In this document: in pieces, positions 24,913 through 36,731 of the stretch | Layout: each line of letters begins with the position of its first letter | Numbering within the stretch: the first letter of the stretch is position 1 | Notes under the pieces: generated by a model | The model's database searches: none | The model's input: the letters and a program-made list of their open reading frames with translations, nothing else | Told to the model about the DNA's origin: nothing | Origin: Spizellomyces punctatus DAOM BR117 | Taxonomy: Eukaryota > Chytridiomycota > Chytridiomycetes > Spizellomycetales > Spizellomycetaceae | NCBI RefSeq assembly: GCF_000182565.1 | Contig: NW_015971542.1 | Span: 827,736 to 891,735 of the forward strand | DNA: 64,000 bases | Reading direction: 5' to 3' | Made by a program: the position numbers and the translations under genes

Positions 24913-25986
24913 ATGGCGCGACCAAAGAAAGGCTCCGTCGGCGATAGGGACAATTCAGTTGCACAGGACAAGACCGACGCTGCGGCGTCGTCGGCTCGCT
25001 CTCGGTCTCGTAAAAGCATCACTCAAGCGAGCATCGCGGCATCAGGAGTTGGAGCGGCTCCGACATTGGCTACGGGAGCAGCATCCTCTACACTCTCTGC
25101 TGGTAGCGAGAAACGCTCAAATATTGCAGAAGAACCTCCAACCTCAGACTACATTCGGGTGAGTATAAGACAATTTAGATCTTTCACTACCGGTGTTTGT
25201 CTCATTTGCACACCCCAAAAGGTCGACCCAACACTCATCGAAAGAACAGGACTGAGTGCAGCCGAGCTACAAGAACTAGTTGAAATCTTTTCGCTGGTAG
25301 ATGTTGATCATGGAGGAACGATTTCAAAGGATGAGTTGGCTACGCTGATGAAGACCTTGGGTTTGAGGGTATCAAAGGTGAGCACCATCACCGGACCTTT
25401 CTCCCTTGTGCCCATGAGTGATGGAGATCCGTCTAGGTGGAGCTGGACACCATGGTGAATGAGATTGACGCTGCTGGAACTGGAGAAATTGATTTCGAAT
25501 GTGAGATTCTTTGTGATCTCAGCAGCTTTTACCACCATTTTTCACCTGACAAAAATGACAAAACATCTTGTTTATCCCGGCAGCATTCGTACTGGCCATG
25601 TCCCGCAAGGTGCAGACCTCGATAACCGCCGAGCAGATACGCAGAGCGTTTAAAATGTAAATTCATCACAGCAGTTCTCTGTTTGATTCCACCTAGCACA
25701 GTTTCAACCATTGCAGCCCAGTTTCGACCAGGATGATCCCCTCCACAACGGCACTCTCACCATGGAAGGATTAGTTAGGATCCTTACAGATTACGGGGAC
25801 CAAGACAAAAGGCTGAGCAGAGAGGAGGCGGAAGATATGATCTCGCAGGTGGGTATGGGGCCGCCTTTCAACGTTTCCTTTGCGGATCTTTGAACTCTTT
25901 ACTATCCTCAGGTTGCACCACAAGCTCAGACTGGGATCTTTGACTATACTCAGTTTATACAAATGTACTTTGGAAAAGAACAGTGA
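24913..25986 (+). CDS. Centrin/calmodulin-like EF-hand protein
   Basis: Six exons (24913-25158, 25222-25377, 25437-25500, 25584-25656, 25722-25848, 25912-25986) join to 246 residues. The first ~80 residues are basic and Ala/Ser-rich, then four EF-hand units follow. EF1 has a full calcium loop (DVDHGGTISKDE). EF2 is partly degenerate (EIDAAGTGEIDFE). EF3 (FDQDDPLHNGTLTMEG) carries an insertion, and EF4 (APQAQTGIFDYTQF) has lost key acidic residues. The linker FVLAMSRKVQTSITAEQIRRAFKIF is restored by splicing and is the usual central region. The pattern resembles centrin or calmodulin-like proteins with only one or two working sites; centriole association is a guess. Confidence 0.85.
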
Positions 25987-26491
25987 ACTGAACCACATCT
26001 GTTTAGAGTTGAATAAGGCGCCTTGCTCTGAAGCCTCCTCCCAAACCCCATACATTGGCACTCCTTTAACCGCCCGTTCACCTTGCAACTGACTTGACTA
26101 TTCTTGATATCTAAATCTCCTGCAGAGGAAAACGACCCAACTTCAAACTCAGTTGCTTACGTTATATGGACTGTTGTCTAGGGAACAATTTGAGGTGACT
26201 TTACCACCAAGATGTGGCACAGAATGACCGCAAGGGCCGCCCGAAATTTGGGTTTTGAAAGTCGGGCTGCGACAAGGTTATGGAGATTTGGAAACATCAG
26301 CTTGTTTTTTTTTCCAAAGGTTTTTTTTTTAACAAAGATATCGCTGGCCCTCCCGACGTCGTTGCCTTTACAAGGTTCTGGCGGAACTTTGTATCAACGG
26401 CGGACCCCTCTAGGCTTCGTCGACAAGAGGCCGTGAGGTCGGAACTGTGGCCTTGGTAAGGTATTTGGAGTCGAGAAGGGCTTACCCAGCA
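25987..26491. other. Intergenic
   Basis: About 500 bp between two plus-strand genes, with T-rich runs at about 26300-26330. No gene seen. Confidence 0.4.
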
Positions 26492-28004
26492 ATGCCTTCA
26501 CGTACACTGCCATCGGCTCCCACCACCTTCCGATGGATTCCATTCCTTTTGGGCGTGCTGGTCCTTTTTCCACTGGTGCACGCGCAAGTACCGCTGCCGA
26601 CCTTTTCTCTCCCTTCTGGTCTTCCGACTTCCATTCCTTCGTCGCTCCCTTCGTCAGTTCCCACATCTCTACCGCAGGGAGGTCCTTGTCGGAACCAGGC
26701 AGACTGTGCTGTCGCTCCTGGAACATCCTGTAACATACCTCCTGGAGCCGCAGGTGGGGTTTGCTTGCCGAGCACGGCAACATCAACTCAATCTCCCACG
26801 ACCACGCAAAGTCCAGCACCAAAAGTTCTGTGTAATAGCAATGCAACGTTGTCGTGTCCTCTTGGATCTATATGTTTAAACGGCGTGTGTGAGACTGCGG
26901 GGGATGCGGTAAAGAAACTGCCAACATGGGTAGGTGGAAACGTTGCACTTTTTCCGTCGGAAAATGACGATTTTATGGCGTCTAAGCTAAAGCATGTTCT
27001 ATCAGGTTTATGTCGTCATCGCTCTTGGCGCACTATTGATTCTAGGAGGATGTGCAACACTATTTTGTTGCTGCTGCAATCTGTGTTGTTTCGCTGGACG
27101 AGCCGCAAAGGCAACGGCGAGTGCTGGCTTAGCTGTGCCTAGACAGCTTTCAAAGGGCATGGCAAAAGCAACCGGACTCTCTGGCGGTGGCAATTCTAGA
27201 TATGCGACCGATGCAGTTTACGGAGCTGCGGGCTCTCCGCGTTCCCCTAATGACGGCCCCGCCCCACTCCCTAGCGGTTATCGGAAACCGGTCGACTATT
27301 TTCAAACGGTAGAGACAGTTCCAGAACCACCACCTCCGATCGCATCCCCATCGCATCATGTACCCGGCGCTGCTCTAGCCGCTGAGCAGAACTACGATTA
27401 TTCAGCGTATCCCTCGACACCTCAAGCGGGGTATTCCCCCTCGCCATATTCTCCATACGCTGCTACATCACTCGCGACAAACTATTTTACCCCCATGGAT
27501 TCGAACCCCTCTCCCCTTCATCGAGTTTCCGCATACGGGGATCCACGGACTGTAGAATCACCAAATACACGGTTCTCCGTCTATCCACCATTAGCAACCG
27601 ATGCTTCTTACCCACAGCCTCAACCTCGGCGCTATTCTCATAGCCAGGATATCTATCCTCCACCACCAACAGGTGAATTTGCATATTGGGATGCTCAGCG
27701 CCGCTTCCATCAAGGTTACAAGGACGAGGAGGGGATCGTTCATCGTGGCTATTGGGATGAAGAGGGGGAGTTCCACCTTTTATCGTTGCCCCGAGGGGAG
27801 CGTGGACAAGGAGAGATATATACCGGTGTACACTCTCCACATCCTGTCTCATCGGAGGCTATACAGGATGATCCGGTGTATGCGAACAGGGACTTTGAGG
27901 CCGAAACGAAGAGCTTTAGTTTTGGAGCAACAGCTGCGAGCGGTAGTGTCAGAACAGTCGGTACAAGAGAAAAAGAAAGAGAAAAGTACACGAGCGGCGT
28001 GTGA
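26492..28004 (+). CDS. Single-pass membrane protein with Cys-rich ectodomain and Pro/Tyr-rich tail
   Basis: Exons 26492-26929 and 27006-28004 join to 478 residues. Signal peptide (FLLGVLVLFPLVHAQ), a Pro/Ser repeat (LPSGLPTSIPSSLPSS), then a small cysteine-rich region of two similar units (CRNQADCAVAPGTSC ... GVC and CNSNATLSCPLGSIC ... GVC) of the type that begins many fungal surface proteins. One TM segment (VYVVIALGALLILGGCATLF) is followed by a CCCCNLCC cluster, a likely palmitoylation site. The ~300-residue tail is rich in Pro, Tyr and Ser and includes two related segments (YWDAQRRFHQGYKDEEG and YWDEEGEFH). No catalytic domain is seen. It could be a cell-wall sensor or adaptor; the function is not known. 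Confidence 0.75.
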
Positions 28005-28755
28005 TTCAAGGGCTGAAAGCGTTCGTAAACTAATCGGTGACGGCTTGCTTTGAGAATATTTTCGGTCAGAGAGGGCAATGTACATAGATGTTCGCGTACG
28101 GACACATTTCAAAAAGTTTTATATAGATGTAAGAGGCTGGATATTAGATGTTTACGAGCTTATTCTACGGGGGATTTCTTTTTACGGTAGTGTGTATGTT
28201 GTTAGTATTTTACTTCTATGTATAACAAGACTGGGGGAGAGGAGAATGAGAGATGAATAGATGCAGAAATTCCAAAAGTAGTGAAATATTGCTATTTACT
28301 AGTGCATGAGGAAACCTTTGCTGGATGCACAGAACGAACATGTATCATTGCCTGCCCATCCGGAAAGGAATTGTTGCATTGGGTCGGTGCACCTATTATA
28401 CCGCACCAGGGCAATAGTGATCCCCTTAATGAGGTCCCAAGGATGGGTTCATATTAAGATCTGTCATTCCCAAATAGAAACAACGTAAAATGACAGGTGT
28501 CTTGCATTCGTGATAAGAATAGAACATGTCTCCAAATATCCCGAACCCTGATCAGACGTCTTTTGTCGGAAATAAACCAGGTGTGGTAAAACACCCCCAA
28601 TTTTGAATGATCGATTCTATTCATGAGCAAGTTTAAATTATTCAGACATTGTTGGTTGATATGATCGTTCAAAACTAGTCTAATAGTCTAACTGATAGAG
28701 TAACAATAGTTGTTGCCAGCAAGCGGTATAGACACTCTAATTTTGAGCATTAAGG
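28005..28755. other. Intergenic
   Basis: About 750 bp; 3' UTR of the membrane protein gene and promoter of the coiled-coil gene. No gene or RNA seen. Confidence 0.4.
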
Positions 28756-30974
28756 ATGGGTACGAAGGAGGATGGGCCCGGCGAAGAAACGACGACAAAT
28801 CGCCCGGACGAGGACTCGGCAGAGCGGCCAGCCTTGTCTGCAAAATCCAGAAAGCCTCGGCAAGTGCCCGTCACACTTTCGACACCCGATGATGGAGGTG
28901 GCTTCTTTTTTGGGCAGGGAGGGGAGGAAGTGACGGAATCTGCTTCGGCAAAGATTACTCGAAGACTTGCTGCCCAACGACGAGTTCCATCAGCTAAAAT
29001 GGATCGTTCGCCTTCTAACGAGGGAAAAGTTGAAGTCAAATCTAACACCATCGTTGCTGTTCATGAAGCTTTGACAGAAGCGCTTCCGGATATGCCAGCG
29101 CAAGCACCAGAGATGGGTGGAGCTGAATCAACACCTCCAAGCATCTTTTCGTTTGGCGAACTAGATCTCGCCGAAGTCATTGACCGCATTCTCTCGAAAC
29201 TCGAAGCCGAGAAATCTCACTTGATTGGGACTCCATCAACGACTGAGGACATCCGGTTCCGCACTCAATCCCACATCATCACTGAACTCGGGCGTCGAAT
29301 TGACCGATCTCAACGATATTCTCAGGATCTACAGGACCAAATTAGCAATTTACAGAAAGAAAAGGCCGAGATATTGGAGCAATGTGAGAGATTGAAAGAG
29401 AGGATTCGCGAAGTGGAAGAAGCAGCTGAGGAGGTGGCAAGGAATGTTACCTGGTCTCGTGTTCAATCTGCCAGACAGAGTAGAGTCCAAGAGACTAGAC
29501 AGAGTTCAGCTGGTAGACCCAGCACGGTCGAAATACAGTTTCCTCCAATAGTCGTCCAAAGAGAAGATTTGGAACGGGAGGCAAACTTGATACGAAAGCT
29601 TGGTGCGGACGAACGGGAGCACAGTGAAGAGGTTGTCGAGAACGACTTTTATGATCCCTTTGAAGATGGTGCGTACTGTATGCTACATTTCAGATGAATA
29701 AACAATATTCTCATTTTAATATTTGCAGGGGAACTGGCACAACGGCCGGTAGCTTCTCGAATTACAAAGGACATGCTCCTAGATGCCGCTGCTATGCTTG
29801 CAGGAAAAAAACCTTTCGATCCACCGACGACGCTCAGCGTTGGGCTAAAGTCGGTCAAAACGGACGAACGATCCATAAGGTATTGAGGGGAATGACCCAA
29901 CAGCTTTGTTAAGTTCACTACTAACAAACCTGCTGCGTTTACAGCCCTAATCCTTATCGCCGTCTCCTCAAATCCCCCAACCAACTCACAGCCACGTCTT
30001 ACTTTCCCCGGAATCTCACCCGTCTAGCCCACAGCGCTGCAGACCACACCCACCACATCTCTCAAGTCCTCTTTCAGCAAACGAAGCAACTCCTTTCCGT
30101 TACAACGCCTGATGAATTCATTGCTGTTCTTCAATCTCAATTGAATGAAATGACTAGCGCAATGCACCTTTGTCTAAACGTATTAGCAGAGGAGCATCGG
30201 GCCTGTGAAAAGTGGAAAGCAAGATGTGTTCGCCTAGTTGGAAGAACTGGTGAGAACGGCACTGGAGGGAGAGGAGGCGGGGCAGATGGAACAGGTCTAA
30301 AAGGGCTCAGAAAAAAACAGTATTTGGTCAATGCCTTAATGCCGATGGTAAAACCGAGGAAAAAGATGAGAAAGTTTGTAGTTCCAAGACGAGGGGACAA
30401 ACATGCTGCCGTCGGGACTACACCTATGCCTGCCCAGCGGCTTCGGAAGCCGGTCGGGAGCAGTCGACCAAGGTATATCGAAGAATTTGAAGAACGGGAA
30501 GCCAGAGAATTCGCCGCATCAACTCGGGCAAAAACCGCTCCTGTCATGCGACGATCTAGCACAGATGCGGCGCCCATCGTCGTTCCTACTGGCACTATCC
30601 CATCAACAGCATCACCAGCTTTGATACCGCAAGCAACTTCAACACCGACGACAGCCGCGTATCCAACTCCTCCTCGTACAGCATACAAAACCCACGTCAA
30701 GAAGAATCACAACCATCCGGCTCTCCATGGCGAGTTCCACCACACCCACCGAGAAAGACCAAACCCGCCTTCTTCCGGACGACATGCACAAGTGGTCGTT
30801 CCCCCCATCTCGACCCCTGCGCCATTTCCAGTCTCGGAAAAGAAGCGACAGGATGGACAAAGTGGGTTAGACATGTGTATGGTACGAAAGAGTGGCAGAG
30901 ATGATGATCAGCAAATGCTAGACAATTCCCTTCGAGATGCTACAAAACATTTGAGAAGGCTAAAAGTTGTATAA
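28756..30974 (+). CDS. Coiled-coil protein of unknown function
   Basis: Exons 28756-29668, 29729-29879 and 29945-30974 join in frame to 697 residues. A disordered acidic N-terminus is followed by a segment (FGELDLAEVIDRILSKLEAE), then a heptad-rich coiled coil (RSQRYSQDLQDQISNLQKEK and on to EEAAEEVARNV). The middle (PNPYRRLLKSPNQLTATSYF, then helices with LFQQTKQLLSV) is helical. The C-terminal 250 residues are basic, Pro/Thr-rich and probably disordered, with an EEFEEREAREF segment. I recognise no family. A structural or cytoskeletal role fits the composition but is a guess. Confidence 0.72.
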
Positions 30975-31119
30975 ATAGATGGGGGCTTTTGTAGATAGCG
31001 ATTTCCAATAGAAAGCGAAAAAATCCGTTCAATGTGTCAACAAGACACAGAGTTTAAGAGCGACTTTTGTCATATTCATATACACGATGCCCCACCGGAG
31101 ACGGTCAATAAAAATCAGC

Positions 31120-32313
31120 TTATATAAACAATGGAATGATCTTCCACTTTTCTAAAATCCCAGCCCGGACAAACCCATTCAAAAATAACGGGCTCGTCCA
31201 CAATAGCCAAGCCATGGCCCAAATTCTTCCAGCCCACCAACTGTTTCGGCCCACAAATCGATTGAAGCCCAACCTCGCAAGCAGCTTGGTAAATCCAACT
31301 TCCAGACACACTCCGACCCCTTGCAGAGTGAAGAAAGCCAGTTGTTCTCCATCCATCTTTCCGAAAAACATCCACATGATGTATTCATGCATCAACCCAC
31401 TGTAAATAAAGGTGGCCATGCCCGCTACCAGATGCTTCCAAGGACTCACGGGAAAGTTTACCTTGTCCTTGACGTACTCTGGACACCCGAGGCCCCTTAA
31501 GACAGGCAAATAGACCAAATCCCGCAGCTCGCCTTTAGTGAGGACGTTCCATCTTCGGTTCCAAAAGTCTCTAAGACTGGTTGCCAGGAAAGGCATATTG
31601 TGCACGGGAGGCACACTGTCGACGCTTGAGCCTAGCAAGATGCAGAACAAGGTCGCCAACGGAATGTACAGGATGTTCATTGCCAGGTATATTCCAAAAG
31701 CATATAGGTAGCTTTGGATGAGGAGAGGCCGATTTGTGACCACTGTGTTATGGAGGAGAACGGTCGTAATGGTCCCGTCGTGAGGGCGAGCCGGATGGCT
31801 TCGAAAGTACAAATAGATATAGTTAATGGCAATATAACTTATCGTTACATTGGCAATCAATCTGGAGACCGGGGTGAGAAGGGGATGAGTGCGTTGCCTC
31901 TTGCCACGACGCGCCTGTTCCTTCAAGGTGCGTTTCTTCTCTGCAATATCGGCGTCGTCATCGCTCTTTTTCAAACTCTTTCCATCCGGTCGAAGAAACA
32001 TCAGCTTTGTCAACCCTGACAAACTTTTCTCATATAACCCTTTATTCGACCATCGCAGCCCAACGTTGACAAACTTTGTTGTGGTGATCAGCGAGAACAC
32101 CTTGCCAAACACATTTGCGACCAAAGAATCACCAGCTTTTACAATGACATTTGGCAGCAATAGCATAAACAGTGCGATGGACAGAACTAGGAACGGCCGA
32201 AGCCGGGGACACAAGTTCGAGAGCCGGAGGGTTTGGTGCCCGAGTGGAACAATGGATTGGAGCGCGAGAACATAGTGAAGAGTTGGAAGTTCAAAGGTAG
32301 CATGGGAATTCAT
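31120..32313 (-). CDS. Wax-synthase-like membrane-bound O-acyltransferase
   Basis: Single exon, 397 residues from ATG at 32313; a slightly longer frame begins with a non-ATG codon. Multi-pass membrane protein of at least seven hydrophobic segments. The signature of the wax synthase domain is clear: SLRDFWNRRWN, followed about 55 residues later by YSGLMHEYIMW with the presumed catalytic His. The family transfers acyl groups from acyl-CoA to long-chain alcohols or sterol-like acceptors in the ER; fungal members include acyltransferases of secondary metabolism, so the acceptor cannot be fixed. No neighbouring biosynthetic cluster is visible. Confidence 0.87.
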   Translation of the reverse strand: MNSHATFELPTLHYVLALQSIVPLGHQTLRLSNLCPRLRPFLVLSIALFMLLLPNVIVKAGDSLVANVFGKVFSLITTTKFVNVGLRWSNKGLYEKSLSGLTKLMFLRPDGKSLKKSDDDADIAEKKRTLKEQARRGKRQRTHPLLTPVSRLIANVTISYIAINYIYLYFRSHPARPHDGTITTVLLHNTVVTNRPLLIQSYLYAFGIYLAMNILYIPLATLFCILLGSSVDSVPPVHNMPFLATSLRDFWNRRWNVLTKGELRDLVYLPVLRGLGCPEYVKDKVNFPVSPWKHLVAGMATFIYSGLMHEYIMWMFFGKMDGEQLAFFTLQGVGVCLEVGFTKLLARLGFNRFVGRNSWWAGRIWAMAWLLWTSPLFLNGFVRAGILEKWKIIPLFI

Positions 32314-33210
32314 GTTCGTCACTCTCCCAGCGCCCGCCTTTGCTAAAGGTTCAAGGATTGGTGCGGGAACGCGGGATGGAGATAATGGGGGTGTTCAATC
32401 TTAAAACTGCATCGTTCTCCCTCGGACCTTCAAGGGTAGCGTGATGTTTTGCTGAGTAACTCCCGCTCGCGATCGCGATGCTCGTCCGAACAATTGTCCG
32501 ATTGAACCCAAAAGGAGTTTAAAGTTAGTTGCTCTTTTTTCCAGGGCAAGAAATCAACTGCTCAAGGATGGGATCGTCGTCATAGAGTTCTTTATAGATT
32601 GTAATGGTGAAAACTGAATTTAGTGTTTGCTGTTTATCTATCAATTCTCCATATGGCACTATGCCCTGGTCTGTTTCTGATGTCAAGGTCTAAAAGAGCA
32701 TCAATGGAGATAATCAAGAGAGAGAACGATATTCCTAACTCATCAGTCCAGAGCTCTTTTGAGAGCATCTCTTCCCAGGTGGTTTTCGTGTCGATATCCT
32801 ACTCAGTAAACCCAATAATCCGCTTGGCTATGTGCCTTTTTCGGCGTCGGCTATCACAAACTTAATTGATCAACAGCTATCACTGCCCAAACGCACTGCC
32901 ATTTCAACGTTTAACGTTTGGGGCAGCCTTTACGGTCCATGTACTTGTATCCAACCTGTACAAAAAAGAAGAAAACACAGCGCAGAGTGACGACAAAAAA
33001 ACACTCTTGAACGTGTCAAAAAGCGGAAGCTGACTCGAGTGCTTAGCAGCGCGTCGTGCTTTGAGTTTCGACGTTTTTTGACAGCTTTCAGGTCCGTGTT
33101 GTTTTGGCCCTGGACTTTTGGTTTATCATCTTGAAGAAGCCAACGGATTCCCTGGCAGCTAAAAGAAGCGAGAGAAAACGACTTATCCCTTGCTTTTATC
33201 CTTTGGCGTA
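32314..33210. other. Divergent promoter region
   Basis: About 900 bp between the acyltransferase (minus) and a small gene (plus). No coding pattern recognised. Confidence 0.4.
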
Positions 33211-33863
33211 ATGTTCACTGCTATCATAGATTCTATCGTTCGGCACATCCGTTCCCGTAAGCGCAAGGCGGATGTTATCGATGGAGAACTCGGAACGTTG
33301 AAGGGATCTGCAGAGACTTCCGGTAAACATGAAATAGTTCAGTCCAAAGCAGAGCCCCCTGCAACGATCGGTCGAAAAGCGGGTAGAATGATTGCAAAAC
33401 TTGCACCAAGATGGGATAGTGTTCGACGAGACGGACTGATTACTGAAGCGGATGGAATTGAAACACTACTGGATGAGAGCCACCTTTGCAGGTCAACCGA
33501 CACTGTAATGGTACCAAAGAAAGTGAAGTAAGTTCCTTTCCATATGCCGCATCTCAGTTCACCCATCAACGGGTAGCCTAATGTGTTATCTGGCAGCCGC
33601 TTCCCAACCACACACCATCGGGCACTACTCCCGTCCCATCCCCTCCACCCCTACCTCCAAGCCCACCATACACTCCTGATCGCTCATCTCGGGACCACAT
33701 CAAAGCCTTGGAAGACCTCTTTGAGCCACTGTGCGAAGAATCTTTCGGTGTAATCGGTCAGAAGCCACCAAAGAAGATCAGAAGGGTCAAATCTGGAGAG
33801 TTGATTGTCACTGACTCTGTTAAGGAGAAATACAGGAGAGTAAGGAAGAATAGAAGGGGCTGA
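33211..33863 (+). CDS. Small basic protein, splice choice uncertain
   Basis: Not recognised. Exon 1 from 33211 encodes MFTAIIDSIVRHIRSRKRKADV and a basic/Ser-rich stretch. With a GTACCA donor after 33510 and acceptor at 33596, exon 2 (33597-33863) reads a Pro-rich segment then ALEDLFEPLCEESFGVIGQK, PPKKIRRVKS and a basic end, 188 residues. The stronger GTAAGT donor after 33527 gives a 69-bp intron of the common size but throws exon 2 into another frame (NRFPTTHH...) that lacks this character. I favour the first. Basic patches suggest nuclear location. Confidence 0.45.
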
Positions 33864-34375
33864 TAGTTGTCCTTGTGTGCATAGCTCTTTTGTATGTACC
33901 GTTGTACCGTACATGTAGAAGTATTTGTGGGGATTCGCAGGACTTGAGTTATATTAGGGAGTTTTGGCAGAATAGACTGTCTAGTGGTAATGCTCAAGAA
34001 GGACCCGAGAAAGCTATACGCAGGAATAGCCAATAATGGTGAAAAAGCCATGCTAGAGATAGGCTTCAGGGACACTTGCGGTCTAGTTGCTTCTGTATGC
34101 TCCAAATGCCTGTGTGTCCTTGGTTGGTGTACTTAGATATTCACATTCTTACAATGTCATGAACCTATTGGGACAGTGAATTCCGATCTTGCTAGTCAAA
34201 CTAGCAATTTATTTTTGCTATCGGGAATTAATAGGGTCCTTGAAAGGGTTCAATCAGGCTTGCCGTTAACCTACCCTCATTTCCACAATGCCGTAACCTT
34301 ATTTACCGGCGTGGATCAACCCTGAGTCTTAATTCAGTGCGATTTGCTCGCCTTCAGCACTCTGAAGTAAACTAG
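33864..34375. other. Intergenic
   Basis: About 510 bp between two plus-strand genes. Nothing recognised. Confidence 0.4.
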
Positions 34376-35597
34376 ATGCCTTCAGCGACGGGATACGCAA
34401 ACATAATGGAATGGCCTGCTGAAGATCAGCTATTACGGTCAGTTGCAATCATCTTTATAGAGTCATTCAGCCAGTGGCTTTATATTTTGCGTATCGTAGG
34501 CAATGGCCGTTTGGAACACGGCCCACCACATTCAGATCCCAAAAGATCAACGACGAAATCAAGGTTTTCTCCGATCGATGGCGAAGGGAAGTCACCACCG
34601 GAGCAATGCCAAAGCTATGGACCCGTGAGAACAGCGCTACATTGTCGGCAGGAGGGCATGGGCGAGCAGCTATCCCTGTGACGCAGTCCAGCATCCCTAG
34701 GCATTCAGCAAAGGAAGAGAGAACACATCGGAATCATCTGGATGTTGAGTTCAACCATCAGACGAGATTGTTTGGTGTCCGCTCTTCACTAGCAAAAGAC
34801 CCATCAAGGCTTCAAGGGTCCACGATGGAAAGACATATCCGCCCCGATTCTTCCCAATCAGAAGACCGTCTGATGCGATGCTCATTCTATAATCGATCTC
34901 CAGAAGCGATCCCGTACTCTCATGGACCCAGTAAATGGGAAAGTGGACGTAGAACAACAACAGCAGCCTCAACACTGAAAAAGCCATCCGTACCTTATAT
35001 CGAACACAAAGTCCCTGCAGTAGGTTTATGTGTTTCCACTGACCCCGTAGAAATACCGACGCCAGTGTCAACCCTTCCGCAACTCAAAAGTGCCGCGGCA
35101 CGTAAGCCTGCCAAAACCCCTAGTAGTACTCGCGAGCAAGATGACCTCGATCTCAAACTTGAGCTATGTGATCTAGTGCAGAACGAACGAAACGAAGCGG
35201 ACAATTATTACGGGCTGATACAAGAGCTGAATCAGAGAGAGGAGAGAGCAAAGATATCATTGCTAAAAAGGGATGCTCGAACTTTTCGCAAACTTCAGAA
35301 AAAGGTCGCTGGTCTTGTAAAAGAGCATTGCTCGCCAAAAGTAGCATCCGTACGGCGGCGAAGTCAAATGGAAGAGTTTCTTGCAGGAAAACATCGAGAC
35401 AGCGTCTTTTTGGAGGTGAGCATAATCAAGTTTCGTGATGATCATTCCCACCATAACATGTCTTTGATAGAATCAATACTTGCAAGTTGGCGCACCTTGA
35501 AAGATGAATGTAGATATGTGTTGCATTTAATGCAGCTGCCTCACTGGCTTTTATTTGCATACAGAGAATAACAAATGGCCTAACAAAGGCATTATAG
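34376..35597 (+). CDS. Basic coiled-coil protein of unknown function
   Basis: Exons 34376-34437, 34500-35415 and 35565-35597 join to 336 residues; exon 2 can also be read without the last splice to a stop at 35571. Starts MPSATGYANIMEWPAEDQLL and, after the first intron, RQWPFGTRPTTFRSQKINDE. The middle is basic and disordered. The C-terminal third has charged helices (DDLDLKLELCDLVQNERNEA ... LNQREERAKISLLKRDARTF) likely to form a coiled coil. No family recognised; no signal peptide or TM segment. Confidence 0.6.
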
Positions 35598-35978
35598 AAT
35601 CACTAGTGAAATTCATGCAATTCATAGTTGCCGTTTACGCTCTTTTGTTTGTCGCCTGCCCTGCGATACAAAGATCGTAGGAAGGGATTTGACAGACAGC
35701 AGTCCATCAACGACTACTTCCAACCTGGGTTATAACCTACAGACAATCCTATTTTTTGCTACCTCCTTGGGCCATCAAAGCAGCATGCACCTCATCATCC
35801 AGGACCCCCATACCATTCACAACGGCACTGCATACACAAATTATCAAAAGTCTACTTGCACAAGGAAGAAATAAGCAAACGTCCCAATTCGACTCGTTGT
35901 TGGCATGGCAACTCATGCCAATAGCTGCCACATCATCGCGTTTCGATGAATTGACCTCATCAAAAACACTCTCCAAAA
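35598..35978. other. Intergenic
   Basis: About 380 bp upstream of the TMEM256-like gene. Nothing recognised. Confidence 0.4.
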
Positions 35979-36508
35979 ATGCCCCTAGGTCTTAACCGTA
36001 AGTAGACTGTTTTTGTTTTGGTCCTGGCCCTGTTCGCTAAAGCAACTATTGTCACATTACAGCTGCCGAATTTCTCCATATTGCGGGCGCTGTTTCCGGT
36101 TTTTCTGGTGTAGCTCTGGGTGCCTTTGGAGCGCATGGTCTCCAAAAGAAACTAGCCCACCTTCCCGATGCTGCCTACCGGGTCTCTAATTGGAAAACGG
36201 CAGCATCGTATCAATTGGTACATACTCTAGCGGTACTATATGTTAGTCAGCGATTGGGTAAGTCTTTACAAAAGCTCTGGAATGAAATAGGTACCCATCA
36301 GTAATGACTTTGTTTTGACATAGGGGCACGTCCGCATCGATCGGCGTTATCCGGATACCTTTTCCTGATTGGAAATGTTCTCTTTAGCGGGAGCATTTAC
36401 CTTCTTTCGCTGGATACGCAGAGGAAATATAGTCGAATGTTGGGTCCTGTTACACCTATTGGAGGAATGTGTTACTTGGCTGGATGGGTTGCGCTCATCT
36501 GGGCATGA
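35979..36508 (+). CDS. TMEM256/DUF423 small membrane protein
   Basis: Exons 35979-35997, 36063-36257 and 36324-36508 join exactly to 132 residues. The DUF423 pattern is present: AGAVSGFSGVALGAFGAHGL, then WKTAASYQLVHTLAVLYVSQ, a loop, and SGYLFLIGNVLFSGSIYLLS, then GPVTPIGGMCYLAGWVALIW. Four TM helices are expected. The family is conserved from bacteria to animals (TMEM256, YwdK) with no settled biochemical function. Start by phase: exon 1 is only 19 nt (MPLGLN). Confidence 0.9.
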
Positions 36509-36731
36509 ATCAAGACGGGACGGGGACGTATGAATGGTGGCTGACGATGAGAAAGGTTGGTTTATATATCCTGTGACATGTCAAAAATCGCAATAACATC
36601 CTTTCAGTGCACCAATATCATTATTTTTCACAACACCTATGATACAAGGTCAAATGCTATCTACCTAACGCTAATTAAAAACAGTTTTCAATTTGGATCT
36701 GACTCATATAAAAACGGAAACAGCTGAATAT

